Source of the DNA: Gnetum montanum
Taxonomy: Eukaryota > Streptophyta > Gnetopsida > Gnetales > Gnetaceae
Reading direction: 5' to 3'
Length of the DNA stretch: 64,000 nucleotides
NCBI GenBank assembly: GCA_015680685.1
Contig: MNCI01008127.1
Location: 3,526 to 67,525 of the forward strand
Below the pieces are notes generated by a model. It saw only the letters and a list, made by a program, of their open reading frames with translations. It made no database searches and was not told the DNA's origin. A program made the position numbers and the translations under genes. Within the stretch, counting starts at the first letter, position 1, and the number at the start of each line of letters is the position of its first letter. Below, one piece after another: positions 47,449 through 59,459 of this stretch.

Positions 47449-47920
47449 TTTAAATATTTGAGGTCTACACAAATCTGCTTTCTTTTCTTTCTGCTTATTT
47501 CCATCGAATCTTGCTCTATTTCTAGTTTTCTTGTGGAACTATCTCTTTCTCTGGGGAAAATTAGGAGTAGATTGTGGAGTTGTGCTCAAATGTTTTTGCA
47601 AAATTTCATTTGTTACAAGTAGGTATTATAAGGACCGCATAGACTAGGCAGTTGAACAAAATAGGAAATTTTCAAGAACTCACAGTACTTGGCAAAGTTG
47701 GTTGAATCTCTTTAAAGTAATTCATTTTTAGTTTACATACAACGCAATCGTTCTATTTCTCACAACCACATGCCGCAACAGTACACACACATACTCACAT
47801 TAACTACTGAGTTTATTTGGAGGTATCTGGGCCTTGGTGTTGCCAGAGACCAGCAGGCACCTAAATCCTATTCGAGGACACTCATTGGCGGTCGCGTCCC
47901 AAACGGTCGCCAACACATAG

Positions 47921-50512
47921 CTATTGACCGACAACCATGCACATGACCTAGAGCTTGTACTTAAATGATGCCTTAAGTATAAACTTAGGCTCAATCCCAA
48001 GAAGTATTCCTTTGATGTTAAGACCAGTAAGATGCTTGGCTTTGTAGTATTTGAAGTAGGGATATGTGTCAATCCTACTAAGGTTAAGGTCAGATCAAAA
48101 TTATTAGTACCTACTAATCTTAAGGAGCTTTGGGAATTAGAAGATAGATTACAATTTATCTATAGGTTTATCGCTAGGCTTATAGATAAGCTACAACCCA
48201 TGCAATACTTGCTTAAGAAAGGGGATCATTATGAGTGGATGGAATAATGCCAACAGGCCCTTGAAAACCTTGAGCAAGAGTTGGCATAACTACTAATCGT
48301 CTATCCTCTACAAGATGGTAAACCTTTTTACATCTACCTTGCTATCTCTAACATGTCCACTACCTCTCTACTCTATCAAAAACATGATGATGGAATAAAG
48401 ATGCTAGTATCCTACCTTAGTCATGCATTACTTTCCCATGAGACTAGATACACTAAAGTGGAGAACTATTGTCTAGCACTAGTCTTCTCATTAAAGAAGT
48501 GAAGACACTATCTATTCAAAAGCTAGGTCAACATCATTTGCAAAGACAATGTACTTAGAGCCATAATGCCAATATCTATGAGAATAGTCATATAGCTCAA
48601 TGGAAAGCCATAATAATAGAGTTTGACCTTCATTACATCTCTTAATCCTCAAAAAAAGGTCAAGCTATAGTCATACAACTCACACTATCACTCATTGATG
48701 ATTGGGCTACCATAGATCCTAAATTTTTTTATGAACATGTTAACACCATTAGCTAAGTACTTGAGGGCTATGAGGTGGTCATGCACTTTGATAGAGCTTC
48801 AACTACGCATGTGGAAAATGCCACTACCATCATAACATTCCCATATACTAAAATCCAACCCTTTTCCTACCATTTTGAGTTTCCATGTAGCAACAACATA
48901 GTGTTGTATGAGGGTTTAATCAAGGGGATTATGGTAGCTTATGACCTAGGAATCAAGTGATTAACAATTAGAGGTGATTCACAACTTGTGATCAACAAAT
49001 AATCAAGGTCTATGCATGCAAAAACAAGCATTTACAATATTACTATGACCTAGGAATCTAGTTATTGTAGCAAATCATAGACATTGATATCAAACACATG
49101 CCCTAAAATGAGTATGTTATAGCTGATGCAATTGCAACATTAGCCATCAACGTTACACCACATGTGTTTAGTAAGTTACCCACCTTAACTATGGACTGTG
49201 CTATACCCATCATGTAGAACACTAAAGATACCTTTTTGGCCATAGTTCATACTACTACTAGGGAGTGGTATGAAAATATAAAAATTTACCTTATGAATGG
49301 TGAATCTTCACAAGGCCTAACTACTACTATGAAAGACATTGTATGTAAATGATCCAAATAGTATGAAATAGTAGGTGATAACACATTATGTTGCTAGTTT
49401 GAAAATGTTCTATTTTTAAAGCTCTTAACTGATGCCATAATAGTCCTAGAGTAGGTTCATGAGGGTGTTTTCAAATGACATATTGGACCTAGAGCCATTA
49501 CCACTAAAATTAGATAGATAGGTTAGTACTAGCTCTATATGGAAAGCAACTACCTATAGAAGGTTAAGACCTATGACATGTGCTAGTGATATAGTAATCT
49601 CATTCATATACCACCAACTAAATTGCACACTGCTCAAATTACATGGCCATTTCAAAGATGGGGGTTGAATATCATTGGATCTATAATGCCTAAGTCTTTA
49701 GCAAATCATAGTTTCATCATCACTACAATCAAATACTTTACTAAGTGGGTTGAAGCTATTTCCTTGTAAAGGAAACCATTTGAACAAGTCTATAAATTCA
49801 TATTGGATAACATAATAGCCTATTTTAACATACCTATGATCATAGTCATAGATAATAAATTGTAATTTAATAGCTAAGAAACAAAGATTTTTTGTCATGA
49901 CCTAGGCATTAAGCATGCTTTCTCATCACCTTATTACCCACAAGCTAATGGAAAATAAGTAAGTAACAAGGTCATCATCAACTTACTCAAGAAGATGCGC
50001 AACAACAACAAGCATAAATGGCATGAGTGGCTTGTCCATGCACTTTGGACCTATCAAATAGCCTACCATATTTTAACTAGTGTAATACCTTATAGCTTAC
50101 TATATGGTTATGAAGCTATTTTACCTCTTGAATTGTAGGTGTTGTCTCTCTAAAAAGCCTTGATTAGCTTCATTAATGATGACTAAAGCAAGGATTTGTG
50201 GACTACAGACCTAGACTTGATGGAGGAGCAACAAATATGGATGCTTACTCACATTAGGTAGTATCAAGAGAGGTAAAAAATGGTAGCACCACCATAACTT
50301 ATCCAAGTGTAATATCAAGGAAGGTGACTTGATCATCAAATTCACCCACAAGCATGTGGATAAATTCTCAACCAATTGAAAAGGATCCTTCTTAGTCACT
50401 AGAGCCTATGGCAATGGAGCATTTAGGATTGTAGATATGGATGGAAATGAGTTAGTTAATTGAGTTAATCATTCCTATCTAAAGCCACATTACATGTAGC
50501 TTGTAATAACCT
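47921..50512 (+). pseudogene. Element D pol: RT C-terminus, RNases H, integrase
   Basis: Continuation of element D pol after the insertion. RT C-terminus: HAHDLELVLK, YKLRLNPKKYSFDVKTSKML, VNPTKVKV. RNase H (48130-48660): QFIYRFIARLIDKLQPMQYL, FYIYLAISNMSTTSLLYQK, KVENYCLALVFSLKK. Second RNase H (48690-49140): VVMHFDRASTTH, FSYHFEFPCSNNIVLYEGLI, GDSQLVIN. Integrase (about 49400-50512): GLNIIGS (first Asp now Asn), YFTKWVEAIS, VIDNKL, SPYYPQANGK, ending near VNHSYLKPHYM. Stops are scattered but the frame is largely continuous. The domain order equals elements A, B, C and E. Confidence 0.85.
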
Positions 50513-50554
50513 TCATATCCAACATCAAGTGAGCATGCATGAATCTTTCAACAA

Positions 50555-50735
50555 CCTATTAAGACCTTAAACTGACAATATAGCCTACTTAGGCCTTAAG
50601 CTAGCAATATGGCCTATGAAGGTCTTAAACTGGCACCATGATTTGCTATGATCTTAAACTAGTGACATGGCCTACTAGGGTCATAAGCTAGTACCTTGGG
50701 CCCACCATGACCTTAAAATAGTAGCTTTGGTGTCT
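50555..50735 (+). repeat. GACCTTAAACTAGC array 3' of pol (element D)
   Basis: Five units of 33-45 bases, e.g. AAGACCTTAAACTGACAATA, GGTCTTAAACTGGCACCATG, GATCTTAAACTAGTGACATG. It lies about 45 bases after the pol end, in the same element-sense orientation and position as 30840-31245 of element C. Confidence 0.8.
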
Positions 50736-51689
50736 TGGGTAGCTTTGGCTTTGTTCATCATCTCATCATGCTATGTGGCTTATATGCATTATAATCTTAT
50801 AACATGTTATTTTTTTGCTTGGTTTTCTTATCTTGTTGGAATTATGTTTATAGGATGAAGCCTAAAGCCATTATAAAGGTGCAACCCATCATGGTATTAA
50901 GCCACTACATGACCTTGATGTGTAAGATTTGGTGAGTCTATCCTACTATGTCAACAATTCTTGTACCATTGCCCTCCATCTAGCACCACTCCTTGATCCC
51001 AACCTTGTAGCTTGATTATGACCTTTCATACCTTGAGAAATAATGTTGAACAATGTCTAAAATTCATGCATTTATGACCATATGACATCCTTTTCTCATG
51101 CTCCACCTCCAAGTCCACTTAAATGTAACACATTTCATTTAGTGGGAAATCATTAACTCCATCAAACATAATCTTTTTTGATGGGATAACCCCTAAGTCC
51201 ATTGAATGTAACACAACTCATTTAATAGGAAAACCAAATCTAATGAGCCTCAGTAAAGAAATCAAATGAAGTTTTCACCTAAAAAAAGGAAAACCATTGG
51301 TATGCAAATTGCCAAGCTGGATGTCCAATAAAGACCAATGGCTCCAAATATGAGAGAGGGGTCCAATGGTTGAAGAAACTTGGTAACGAAGTGTTAGTTA
51401 CTTAAAACACATTTTCTAAGTGAGCCACACTTCTAAATTGTCTAATCTACATGTTAGTACCATACTATAGCCATGGTATTAACACTTGGAATGCATTGTT
51501 AGCCTCCATGATTAGTTTCTATAACCTTGTTTCCATCTCATCATCATAGACTTAGTCCATCATCATGTGCACTCTTTGGCCTGGTTCAACATAACTAAAT
51601 CAAGCATGGAGAGGAAACATTGGTAGTGGATCTGCTATGGTGTTTTCTATTCTTTATCAATGCCTCTCGAGTCAAACCTTCAAACACCA
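50736..51689 (+). other. Element D 3' untranslated region
   Basis: Noncoding; aligns with 5700-6570 of element A (TTGAATGTAACACAACTCATTT block, AATAAAGACCAATGG, GATGAGAGG-like block). No open frame to report. Confidence 0.6.
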
Positions 51690-51703
51690 AAAAAGAGAAG
51701 CCA
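51690..51703 (+). other. Polypurine tract of element D
   Basis: AAAAAAGAGAAG just before the LTR start, equivalent to CAAAGAGGGG of element A. Confidence 0.6.
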
Positions 51704-53174
51704 TTAAAACACCACTAAATGTGCATGTTCTAAGAATTTTTCATCATGTAACCTCTACCCCATGAAATCCATATCAAAACTTCATTGTAAACATGAAGAT
51801 TGTAACCCATGATGGTCAATCCCATGTATCTCATACTTTTGGGACTAAAAATTACCTCATAAGTGGTCAAAGCCTTATTTCCTAAGTGGAAGTCCTGCAC
51901 TATCTATGCTTGGGCTTGGAGGGGGGTTCAAAAATTCCTTTTGGAATGTCAAAAATGGTAATTTCATGGATTTTATGGGGAGTATAGCACTTTCTATGCT
52001 ATAAATGCATGCATTTTGAGTGTAGCTCACCTACCCACAATGTGGAGGGGTCTAGGAGGGTAGATCTCATCTACCATAGGCATGGATGAGTGTGGGACCA
52101 CCAAAACTCAACATGGAGGGGTATAACGATTTCCCCTAGAACTGATGTTTCATTCCTCTAGTGTTGATATTCTCTCCCAGCATCCCCCTAGTGTAGAAGC
52201 CACAAGGTCCAAATATCAACACTCCATTGACTTCAACATTAACAATTCACTCTAGCAAGGAAGGTTGAAGGGCCAACATGGAAGAATAAAGCCATCATGG
52301 ATGGTGTTCCCCCATTACTATTTACAATAAATAGAATGGCCATGGGGATATAACACTTTCCATAGGTAGTAACCTCCCAATTTAGGCACCCACCTCACCT
52401 ATATGTGATGAAAATTTGTAGTAATTTTCTAGCCAAATTACAGTTGAATTACAACCAATTTGTAGTCCCATTCATGGCCCAAAACCTATAAAATATAAAT
52501 CCTAACACCATTTCTAGGTTCCACATCTTTGACATTAATAAGATTTTGAATTTGTAGCATATAAGAGCTCTTGCATACTTGCAAAAACATAGCTTCTCAA
52601 ATTCCCTCAACATGGAAACATTATAGCCTTGTGACCCTCTTTACCCCCTTGGAATTTGTGAGTTTGTGTCTTCCACGTTGCATCCTTGGGATCCTCAACT
52701 CCCAGTGTCAAGCATTATAGCAATCCACATACTTCATATTTTTTATTCTTTATTGGTGAACAACATTTTAGTTCTAGAGTAGTAGTAGAGGAGGTTTCCA
52801 TAACATCAGGAGTGATGGATCATCTAGATCATGGAGTGGATTTCATTGGCTTTAACAAACTCTAGACCCTCATCTAAGTGAAACACACTTTGCTTTCCTA
52901 TGGGTAATTCTTGTACACATTCTTTGAACTCATTCTAAATTTTTTTAATTAAGTTTTAAGATTTTAGTTTTATGTGGAATTTGTATTTTCTCTTTGGTAT
53001 TTAGATCTATATTTTTCTTTTTGCATTATCTATTTTGCATTCTCTAGGTCCATGGATGATTTATTAGACCATCTAGGGCACCCAAAATCCAATTTTTAGA
53101 GGCCCTAGGGATTTGGAGTTCGGGCTACCACATTAGTTCTTTCAATTTTCTAGTAATTAAAAGTTTTGGTTACA
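51704..53174 (+). mobile_element. 3' LTR of element D (short-LTR subfamily)
   Basis: 1471 bases from TTAAAACACCACTAAATG (first G lost) to TTTTGGTTACA. It aligns with 6586-8015 and 59460-60934. A TATA-like CTATAAAATATAAATCC lies at 52487-52502. The right end cuts element E integrase in mid-reading, so element D inserted into element E. Confidence 0.78.
52487..52502 (+). promoter_or_regulatory. TATA-like box of the element D LTR
   Basis: CTATAAAATATAAATC about 690 bases before the LTR end. The aligned part of element F reads CTAGAAAAGCC, so it is lost there. Confidence 0.45.
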
Positions 53175-53502
53175 ATAATATGGGATTATACTAGTTGTAG
53201 TTTGAAAGGTAGTTCAATATGTCCAATTTGCGTAGACAAGCTAATCATGCCACATACGTATACTATTATTTAGCATCTTTTTAGGAAACTTTATGATGGC
53301 CTTGTTGCTAGCTTCAACTTATAAATTAGCTTCAAGGTAGTATAGTGATGAAAAGTAATGTTTGATGCCTAGGTCTTGAAAAAGTGTTTGTTTTTCTTGG
53401 TTACTAAATTGTGGTTTATTTTCTATGACTATGATCATAGGTATGTCAAAATGGGCTACTACATTATTAAGTATGAGTATACAGACTTTTTGAGATGTTT
53501 TT
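53175..53502 (-). pseudogene. Element E integrase, C-terminal piece
   Basis: Minus-strand continuation of integrase beyond the solo LTR. It reads KVCILILNNVVAHFDIPMII, VIENKPQFSNQEKQTLFQDL, SSLYYLEANL, then WHDQLVYA..TYRTTFKLQLV and stops at the element D LTR. The second acidic position reads VIENK (Asp to Glu change). The Glu region (EASNKAI) is degraded. Confidence 0.75.
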
Positions 53503-55167
53503 TGAAACACCACCAATTTCAGACTCCTAAATTTCAATGACAAATTTGTCCAAGTGTCAAAACTTGGGCAAAATTTTTCTAAGTCTGGTGGCATGCTCTA
53601 TAACATAGATAACGTAGCATACCTCAAGTCCTATTTTTTTCAAAATTTTTCCAAGTTTTCCTACTACACTCCCTAGCATACCTAGCGTATCACACACTTC
53701 CATGGTTAGTCTACACAAATGTCAAGCTAGAAGTAGTCAAGGGTCACTTGGGATGAACCAAATAGTTCAAAAAATTTTCTATCTCCCAGATTGTCAAGAT
53801 TGCTACACTCTCTAGTGTACCTAGCTTGACACATGTCCTAGTTGCTAGTTTACCTAAGTACCAAGCTAAATTCTATGAAAAGTTCTTAGGATGGAAAAAA
53901 GAGTTTGGAAAAGTTTCTATCTTTTGGGCTATCACGCTCTACTATGCTACATAGAAGATGCATTAGTAATTTTATAACATTCAAGGTTGCCTATCCTACT
54001 ACAACCCAAAGCATGATCAGCATGCCATGAAGAAACATTACAGATTTCATGAAAATTTGACAAAGTATTCATGCTATGCTCCACTACACTATGCAAGATA
54101 GATAATGTGATGGCTGTGGCAAGTGAAAATTTTTAAAATTTTCCTAAGTGTTCATGGTACGCTTTGCAACATTGTGCAGTGTAGCTAGCTTGACATTAGG
54201 AAAATTCCTTCAAAAGCCTCTAGAAGTTTCCAGAACTTGGCATCAACCTTCATCTCACCTCTAACATCCCTCTGGTAGTGAAGATTAGTAGTTTGCATGT
54301 CTTTTGCACCCCCATTGATCCCTAAAGTTGTTCTTATGCTTGACCCAACTTAGAAGAGGGGGAAGACGTAGTCTCGAAGCATAGTCTCCAAGCTGCATTT
54401 TTTTGTAGGTACATGGTGCTCTCTTAGACTTTGGCATGTGCACTTTGGGTAGTGTGGTCATAGTTCAGTAGTCTCTAGGTACCTATTCCTATCCTACAAA
54501 GTGTGACACTTTGTCACAAAGAGTGTAACATGTCAAGCTAACTTGTTTATGTTCATGCCACGTGGAACCTAATCCATGTTTCACACTGAACCTAGCCCTA
54601 TAAATACCCTTATGATTAGCATTTTAGGGGTTGGAAAATCATAATAGAATTTGAGCATTTGATCATTCCTAGCATCTCCACTGCTCTCACACCTGAGCAC
54701 TGAAGCTTGACACCTTGGTGAGTACCATAACACAGTCTTCCCTAATGTCTCAAAGACTCTGACTGCATCAATACACTATGACTATGCCTGTTTGATGCCA
54801 CACATCATTTTTACATCTTGTTCAATCAAAAGATACACTTCTCAAATTTGGGGCAATGCATTTCTTTTCTCCCAAAATTTTGTTCCATTTTCTATCTATA
54901 TGCATTTGCATACTTAAGTGATTATTTTTCAAGCTGAGTCTCTACACTATTCTCTTGCTTATTGTATTGGCTCCCACACTTAAATGCTCCATAAAATCAT
55001 TTCCAAATGGTTATTTTTACACCACGTAAGTACCTGTCTAATCAACCAGACTATTCAAGGCACCTTGTTCCCATTTTTCCTAGCATGACGCTTGCACAGA
55101 TTTGGGGTTAGGCATTATGCCCGTGGACCTCTTGGTGTTCCAACCACCAACATTTTCAGATGTCACA
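53503..55167 (+). mobile_element. Solo LTR (long-LTR subfamily) inside element E
   Basis: 1665 bases, start TGAAACACCACCAATTTC, end TTTTCAGATGTCACA. It is flanked by TTTTT (53498-53502) and TTTTC (55168-55172), compatible with a five-base target duplication. Integrase text of element E continues on both sides (KTSQKVC to the left, VEAIPLK-type to the right). It aligns with the LTRs of B and C along its length, including hairpin-type words near 53650, 53815, 53940, 54100 and 54175 and the TATA box. Loss of internal sequence by LTR-LTR recombination explains a solo LTR. Confidence 0.82.
54596..54609 (+). promoter_or_regulatory. TATA box of the solo LTR
   Basis: CCCTATAAATACCC, equal to the B and C LTR TATA motif. 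Confidence 0.7.
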
Positions 55168-57940
55168 TTTTCTACTTTAAGGGAATAGCCTCAACAAACT
55201 TTGTCAAGTATTTAGTTGTAGTGAAGATAAAGATATGCCATGTAGAAGACTTAAGCATTATAGATCCAATAATGTTAAGTCCCCAGTGTTGAAATGTCCA
55301 AGTTCTCTAAGTAGTGTGTAACTTCTTTGGTGGCACATGTATCATTTTACTATGCCACTCATAGGTATCACAAGTTTTAACTTTATACATGTAGTCACTT
55401 TTCATATAGGACCAATAATAGCTTAGTCAACTAATTTTAGCAACCATGGTTGTAGGTCCTATATGTCCTCCACATACACCTTCATGAACTTGCTTAAACA
55501 CTATGTAGGTTTTAATGTTGCCTAATCACATTAACGAGATGTCATTATAATATCAACAACATAATGTGTTATTTCCTATAATGAAATATTATTTTGATTT
55601 TTTACTTACATCATCCTTTTGAAAAGTAGTCCAACCATGTGGGGATTCACCATGCATTAGGTAAAACTTCATATCATTCCTTCTTAGGAGTGGTATTGAC
55701 AAAGGTTATAGAGTTACCTTTAGTATTATATGTGATGGGGATAGCATGGTTCATGGTTGAGCAAGGTAATTAGCTAAACACATTAGGCTTCATACTTAGG
55801 GCTAGGATTGTAATGGCATTGGCTAATGTATTCTCAATTCGAGGTATGTACTTGGTACAATGTCTATAAATTATTGGACTAGTTTCTTGCCTAGGTCATA
55901 ATATGGTTACAAATGTTTTAATTTACATTCATAAACATTAATTACTTAGTTAACCACAAGTTTTGAATCATCATTAATCATTAGGTGTTCGATTCCAAGG
56001 CCACAAGTGACCATCGTCTCCCTAATTAATCATTCATACTTTGGCATGTTGTTGGCGCATGAGAATTTAAAATGCTATTCAAAAGATTGGATTTCACTAG
56101 AAAATTATGTTATCATATTAGCAAGATTGGCCCCATGGGTAGTTGAAGCTTTTTCAAGGTGCATAATTACCTCATACTCCTTCAATACCTCATTGACAAT
56201 GTTGAAATGTTCATTAGGAAATTCAAGATCAATGGATACATGGTCTTCTACATAAGAAATGGTAAGCTGTGTAGCTATAGATTAACCTTTCATTGAGGCT
56301 TTAGAGATGTAATGTAGGTAAAAATTAACTATTATGGCTTTCCAATGGGCTATATGACTACTTTCATAGATATTTTTCATTATGGATCTAAGCATGTTGT
56401 CCTTGTAAATGATGTTGACTTGGCTCCTAAATAGGTAGTGTCTCCACTTCTTCAATGAGAATACTAGGGCTAGATAATACTCCTTCACTTTAGTGTATTA
56501 GGCCTCATAAGAAATTAACACATGGTTTAACTAGTATATAGGTAGATCCACTCCATCATATTATTTCTAACATAGTAGAGAGGTAATGAATCTGTTAAAG
56601 ATAATAAGGTAGGTGTAAAAAGATTTATCCTTTTGTAGGGGATAGATTGCAAGTAGTTGTGCCAAATTTTCCTTACAATTTTTAAAGGATTCTTGGCACT
56701 AAGCCATCCACTCATAAAGAACTCCTTTCTTAAGCAAGTGTTGCATGGGTTGTAACATATCTATAACCCTGGTGATGAACCTATGGATAAATCATAATCT
56801 ACCTTGTAGGCCCTAAATCTCTTTAAGGTTTGCTAGTGCTGCTAGGTTGGATATGGCCTTAACCTTATTAGGATTGATATGTATTCCTTCTTTAGATACT
56901 ATAAATCCAATCATCTTACTAATTTTAATACCAAAGAAACACTTCCTTGGATTAAGCCTAATCTCATACTTGAAACATCATTTTAACACAAAGTCAAGGT
57001 CATGCACATGAACATTATTTATTTTGGATTTAATGACTATATCATCAACATAGTCATTAAGTAGCCCTAGTAGATAGTCACTAAAGATATATTTCATTTC
57101 TCATTGATAAGTGGCTCTTGCATTCTTTAGTCCAAAAGGCATCATGATATAACAAAAGTTTACCCAAGGGGTCATAAAGGTTGTACAAAGTGGACGCTTT
57201 AGGTTAATCCTAACTTGGTTGTATCCCAAGAACCCATCCATGAAGGATAACAACACATGTCCAGCCATAGTATCAATAATTTGGTTAATACTAGGCACAA
57301 GAAAATCATCTTTTATGGTCATCTTATTTAATTCTTGGTGATCAATACCTATATGTATACTCCCATTTTTCTTAGGGACTACCACTATGTTGGACACCTA
57401 TTCTACATAATTGACAACTCAAATGAAGCCAGCTTTGTAGAGCTTTGTGATTTAATCACCAAGGAAAAATTTGGTCAAATCATATGAAGCTTCTACTTAA
57501 CTAGTTTGATACTATGATTGAGTATGATGTTATGTTGCACTAGGCATGGATTAGGACCTAGCATATCTTTATATGACCAGGAAAAGATCTTAATGTTGTA
57601 TTGCAGGACAATGGTGATGTCTCAAGCTTGTTGAGGTTCTAGTCAAGAACTTTGTTTTAGTGTTTTGTCCTTACCACTATGTGTTGTAACAAGAACCTCA
57701 ACTATAGAGTCCTTAGTAATGTAACCAGCTTCTAGATCAAGGGTTTTAACTATGTTTTCTAGCCATTTAGGAGGTTTTTCTATCAAGGCTATGTAACCAA
57801 AAAGACTCTCAAGCTTATGATCTAAGTGATTGAGGTGGATTAACGATGCAACATCACCATGGAATTTGCTTAGGCTCAAAGGCAAACTAATTTACTTCCA
57901 AGTGTCCACACTCCAATACTTTATATCAACCATAAACACA
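55168..57940 (-). pseudogene. Element E pol: RT, RNases H, integrase N-terminal part
   Basis: Minus-strand pol. RT (56800-57940): FPLSLSKFHGDVASLIHLNH, KTLDLEAGYITKDSIVEVLV, SNIVVVPKKNGSIHIGIDHQ, DTMAGHVLLSFMDGFLGYNQ and MPFGLKNARATYQ, the cleanest RT core in the window (57101-57397 is one open frame). The box region reads NDYVDDIV (about 57040). RNase H (56280-56790): HEWMA.CQESF-like, YYSLALVFSLKKWRHYLF. The second RNase H (55750-56275) has a SSIDLEFPNEHFNIVNEVLK linker and the VEYEGLI-like signature, with stops. Integrase N-terminus (55175-55660) is decayed (HVGGHIGPT, GYYWSYMK-like). The solo LTR interrupts it at 55167. Confidence 0.82.
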
Positions 57941-58850
57941 TTAAGTAGTACTTGTATGATAAAATGAGTAAAAAATGTTGAAATAATGTAAAATATTCTA
58001 GTAATAATGTAATGAAAAGCCAAAAATATTGCATTAGTGGTCAAACAAGGTTCAAAAAAGGCTACTAAAGTTTGTAGGAGGTAGGTTACATAGATGGGAT
58101 GAAATGAAGGCCAAATAAGGTCAGATGAAGGCAAAATGATGGTGGAGTGGAGTTAAATGAATGATAAATAATGGTTAAACTACATTCAATGATGTCATTT
58201 AAGGTCATAATAAGATTAATAGAGGCCCTATAAGGGGATTTAAAGTAGATAAGGTAGGCTAAAGATGAACAAACATGAAATGTAGCTAAACAAGAATCAA
58301 AAGATGGTCAACTATGGTCAAATGATAACCAAATGATGGTTGAGCCTTATCAAATGATGCCAAACAAGCCTAAAGGAAGGTAATCTAGAGTTACAATGGA
58401 GAGGGCCAAGTAAATAAGAAGGATGAAAGGCTTACTAGCGTGAAATAGAGGCTAGAGAATACCCAGATGATGACCAAATGGGATCAAATTAAGCCAAAAT
58501 GATGATCAAAAAATGGTTTGATCCCATCAAATAATATCAAATAAGATTACACAAGGACATATCAAGGTCAAACAACATGGAATAATGTCAAGTCATGTTA
58601 ATCAAGGTTAAATGGTATCGAATGATAGAAACATGTGGTGGAATAATGCCAAACGGTGCTAAAATGATGAAAAACAAAACTAAATGAGACCAAATGACCT
58701 ATCAATACAAATCAAAAATGCATACCAAGATCAAAAAAACTGAAAATGCAATGTAATAAGGCCAAACAAGTTAGAATGAAAAGGATGTGATAAAAGGTGG
58801 TCAATACTAGTTAATCAAGATTAGATTTTGTCAATTTTAGGCCTTAGTAG
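57941..58850 (-). repeat. Pyrimidine-rich GACC/GCCTT spacer before element E RT
   Basis: On the element sense strand this 0.9 kb is T/C-rich and built from recurring words such as TTTGACC, TTTGGCC, TTTGATC and CATCATTTG, with no reading frame. It ends at GGTTGATATAAAG, aligned with GGTTGACATGTAG of element D. It takes the place of the PR-RT spacer of B and C, but no antisense gene is visible in it. Confidence 0.6.
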
Positions 58851-59459
58851 GCCATCGTAGGAGACTATAGGATTGACAAGAAAGTTTGGGCACATGGCGA
58901 GACTATTTTATGGTTTTTTAAGGTTAAAATTGGGGCTTCTTTAGGTATCCATGCTAGATCCACATTGGACCCATGCTAGCCAATGTGGGTGGGGTAAGCC
59001 CTAGCATGGATAGTGCGGAAATATGTATTTTTAGGTTCATTATGGCTATTTTTAGTGTCCTAATGGTTTGTATGGTTAACATAATGAACTCAGCATGAAG
59101 ATTTGTCAATTATGATATCAATTTGATCCTTTGGAAATTAAAAATGCTACCAAGAACTTTCATCCATGCTGGCACTATGCTACCCATCATGGTTCCATGA
59201 AAACATTAAGTTTATGGCATCCTAGGGTTCAAATTGATGTTCTATTAACTTTCCAAGATAATGTAGGATCATGAGAATTGGAACTAGAAATTTTGAAGTG
59301 AAAATATGGAACCAAAAGTGGATTTTGAAACCTTAACCCACAAAACTATGCTAGCTAGCATAGTTGGAGGTGGCCCTAGTGTAGATAGGAAAAAATTGGT
59401 GTTTTTATGCTTAAAAAAAGGTCAAATTGTAGCTATGTTTAGAGTTTTGAGGTTGTATG
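58851..59459. other. Unassigned flank
   Basis: No recognisable protein. CATGCTAGATCCACATTGG and CATGCTAGCCAATGTGG near 58950-58985 form short imperfect repeats. It may belong to element E spacer. It provides the left flank (TTGTA) of element F. Confidence 0.35.

Larger units (their letters stand above)
44917..47915 (+). mobile_element. CpG-rich LTR-like insertion in element D RT
   Basis: About 3.0 kb including 409 N. It starts TGTTGGCACATTTGG and ends GGTCGCCAACA, giving the TGTTGG/CCAACA inverted ends typical of LTRs. It is flanked by TATAG (44912-44916) and CATAG (47916-47920), a five-base target duplication with one mismatch. No repeated internal LTR is visible, so a solo LTR or a short nonautonomous element is likeliest; the gap could hide more. 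The middle (about 45390-46240) is rich in CG dinucleotides, unlike the rest of the window, suggesting a recent arrival. 46845-46860 (CCCTAATAAAAGGC) resembles an LTR TATA region. Orientation is tentative. Confidence 0.65.

Noticed and set aside
46933-47622. Long open frames on both strands across the N gap
   Set aside because: They consist mainly of untranslatable N; the real flanks give only short unrelated peptides.
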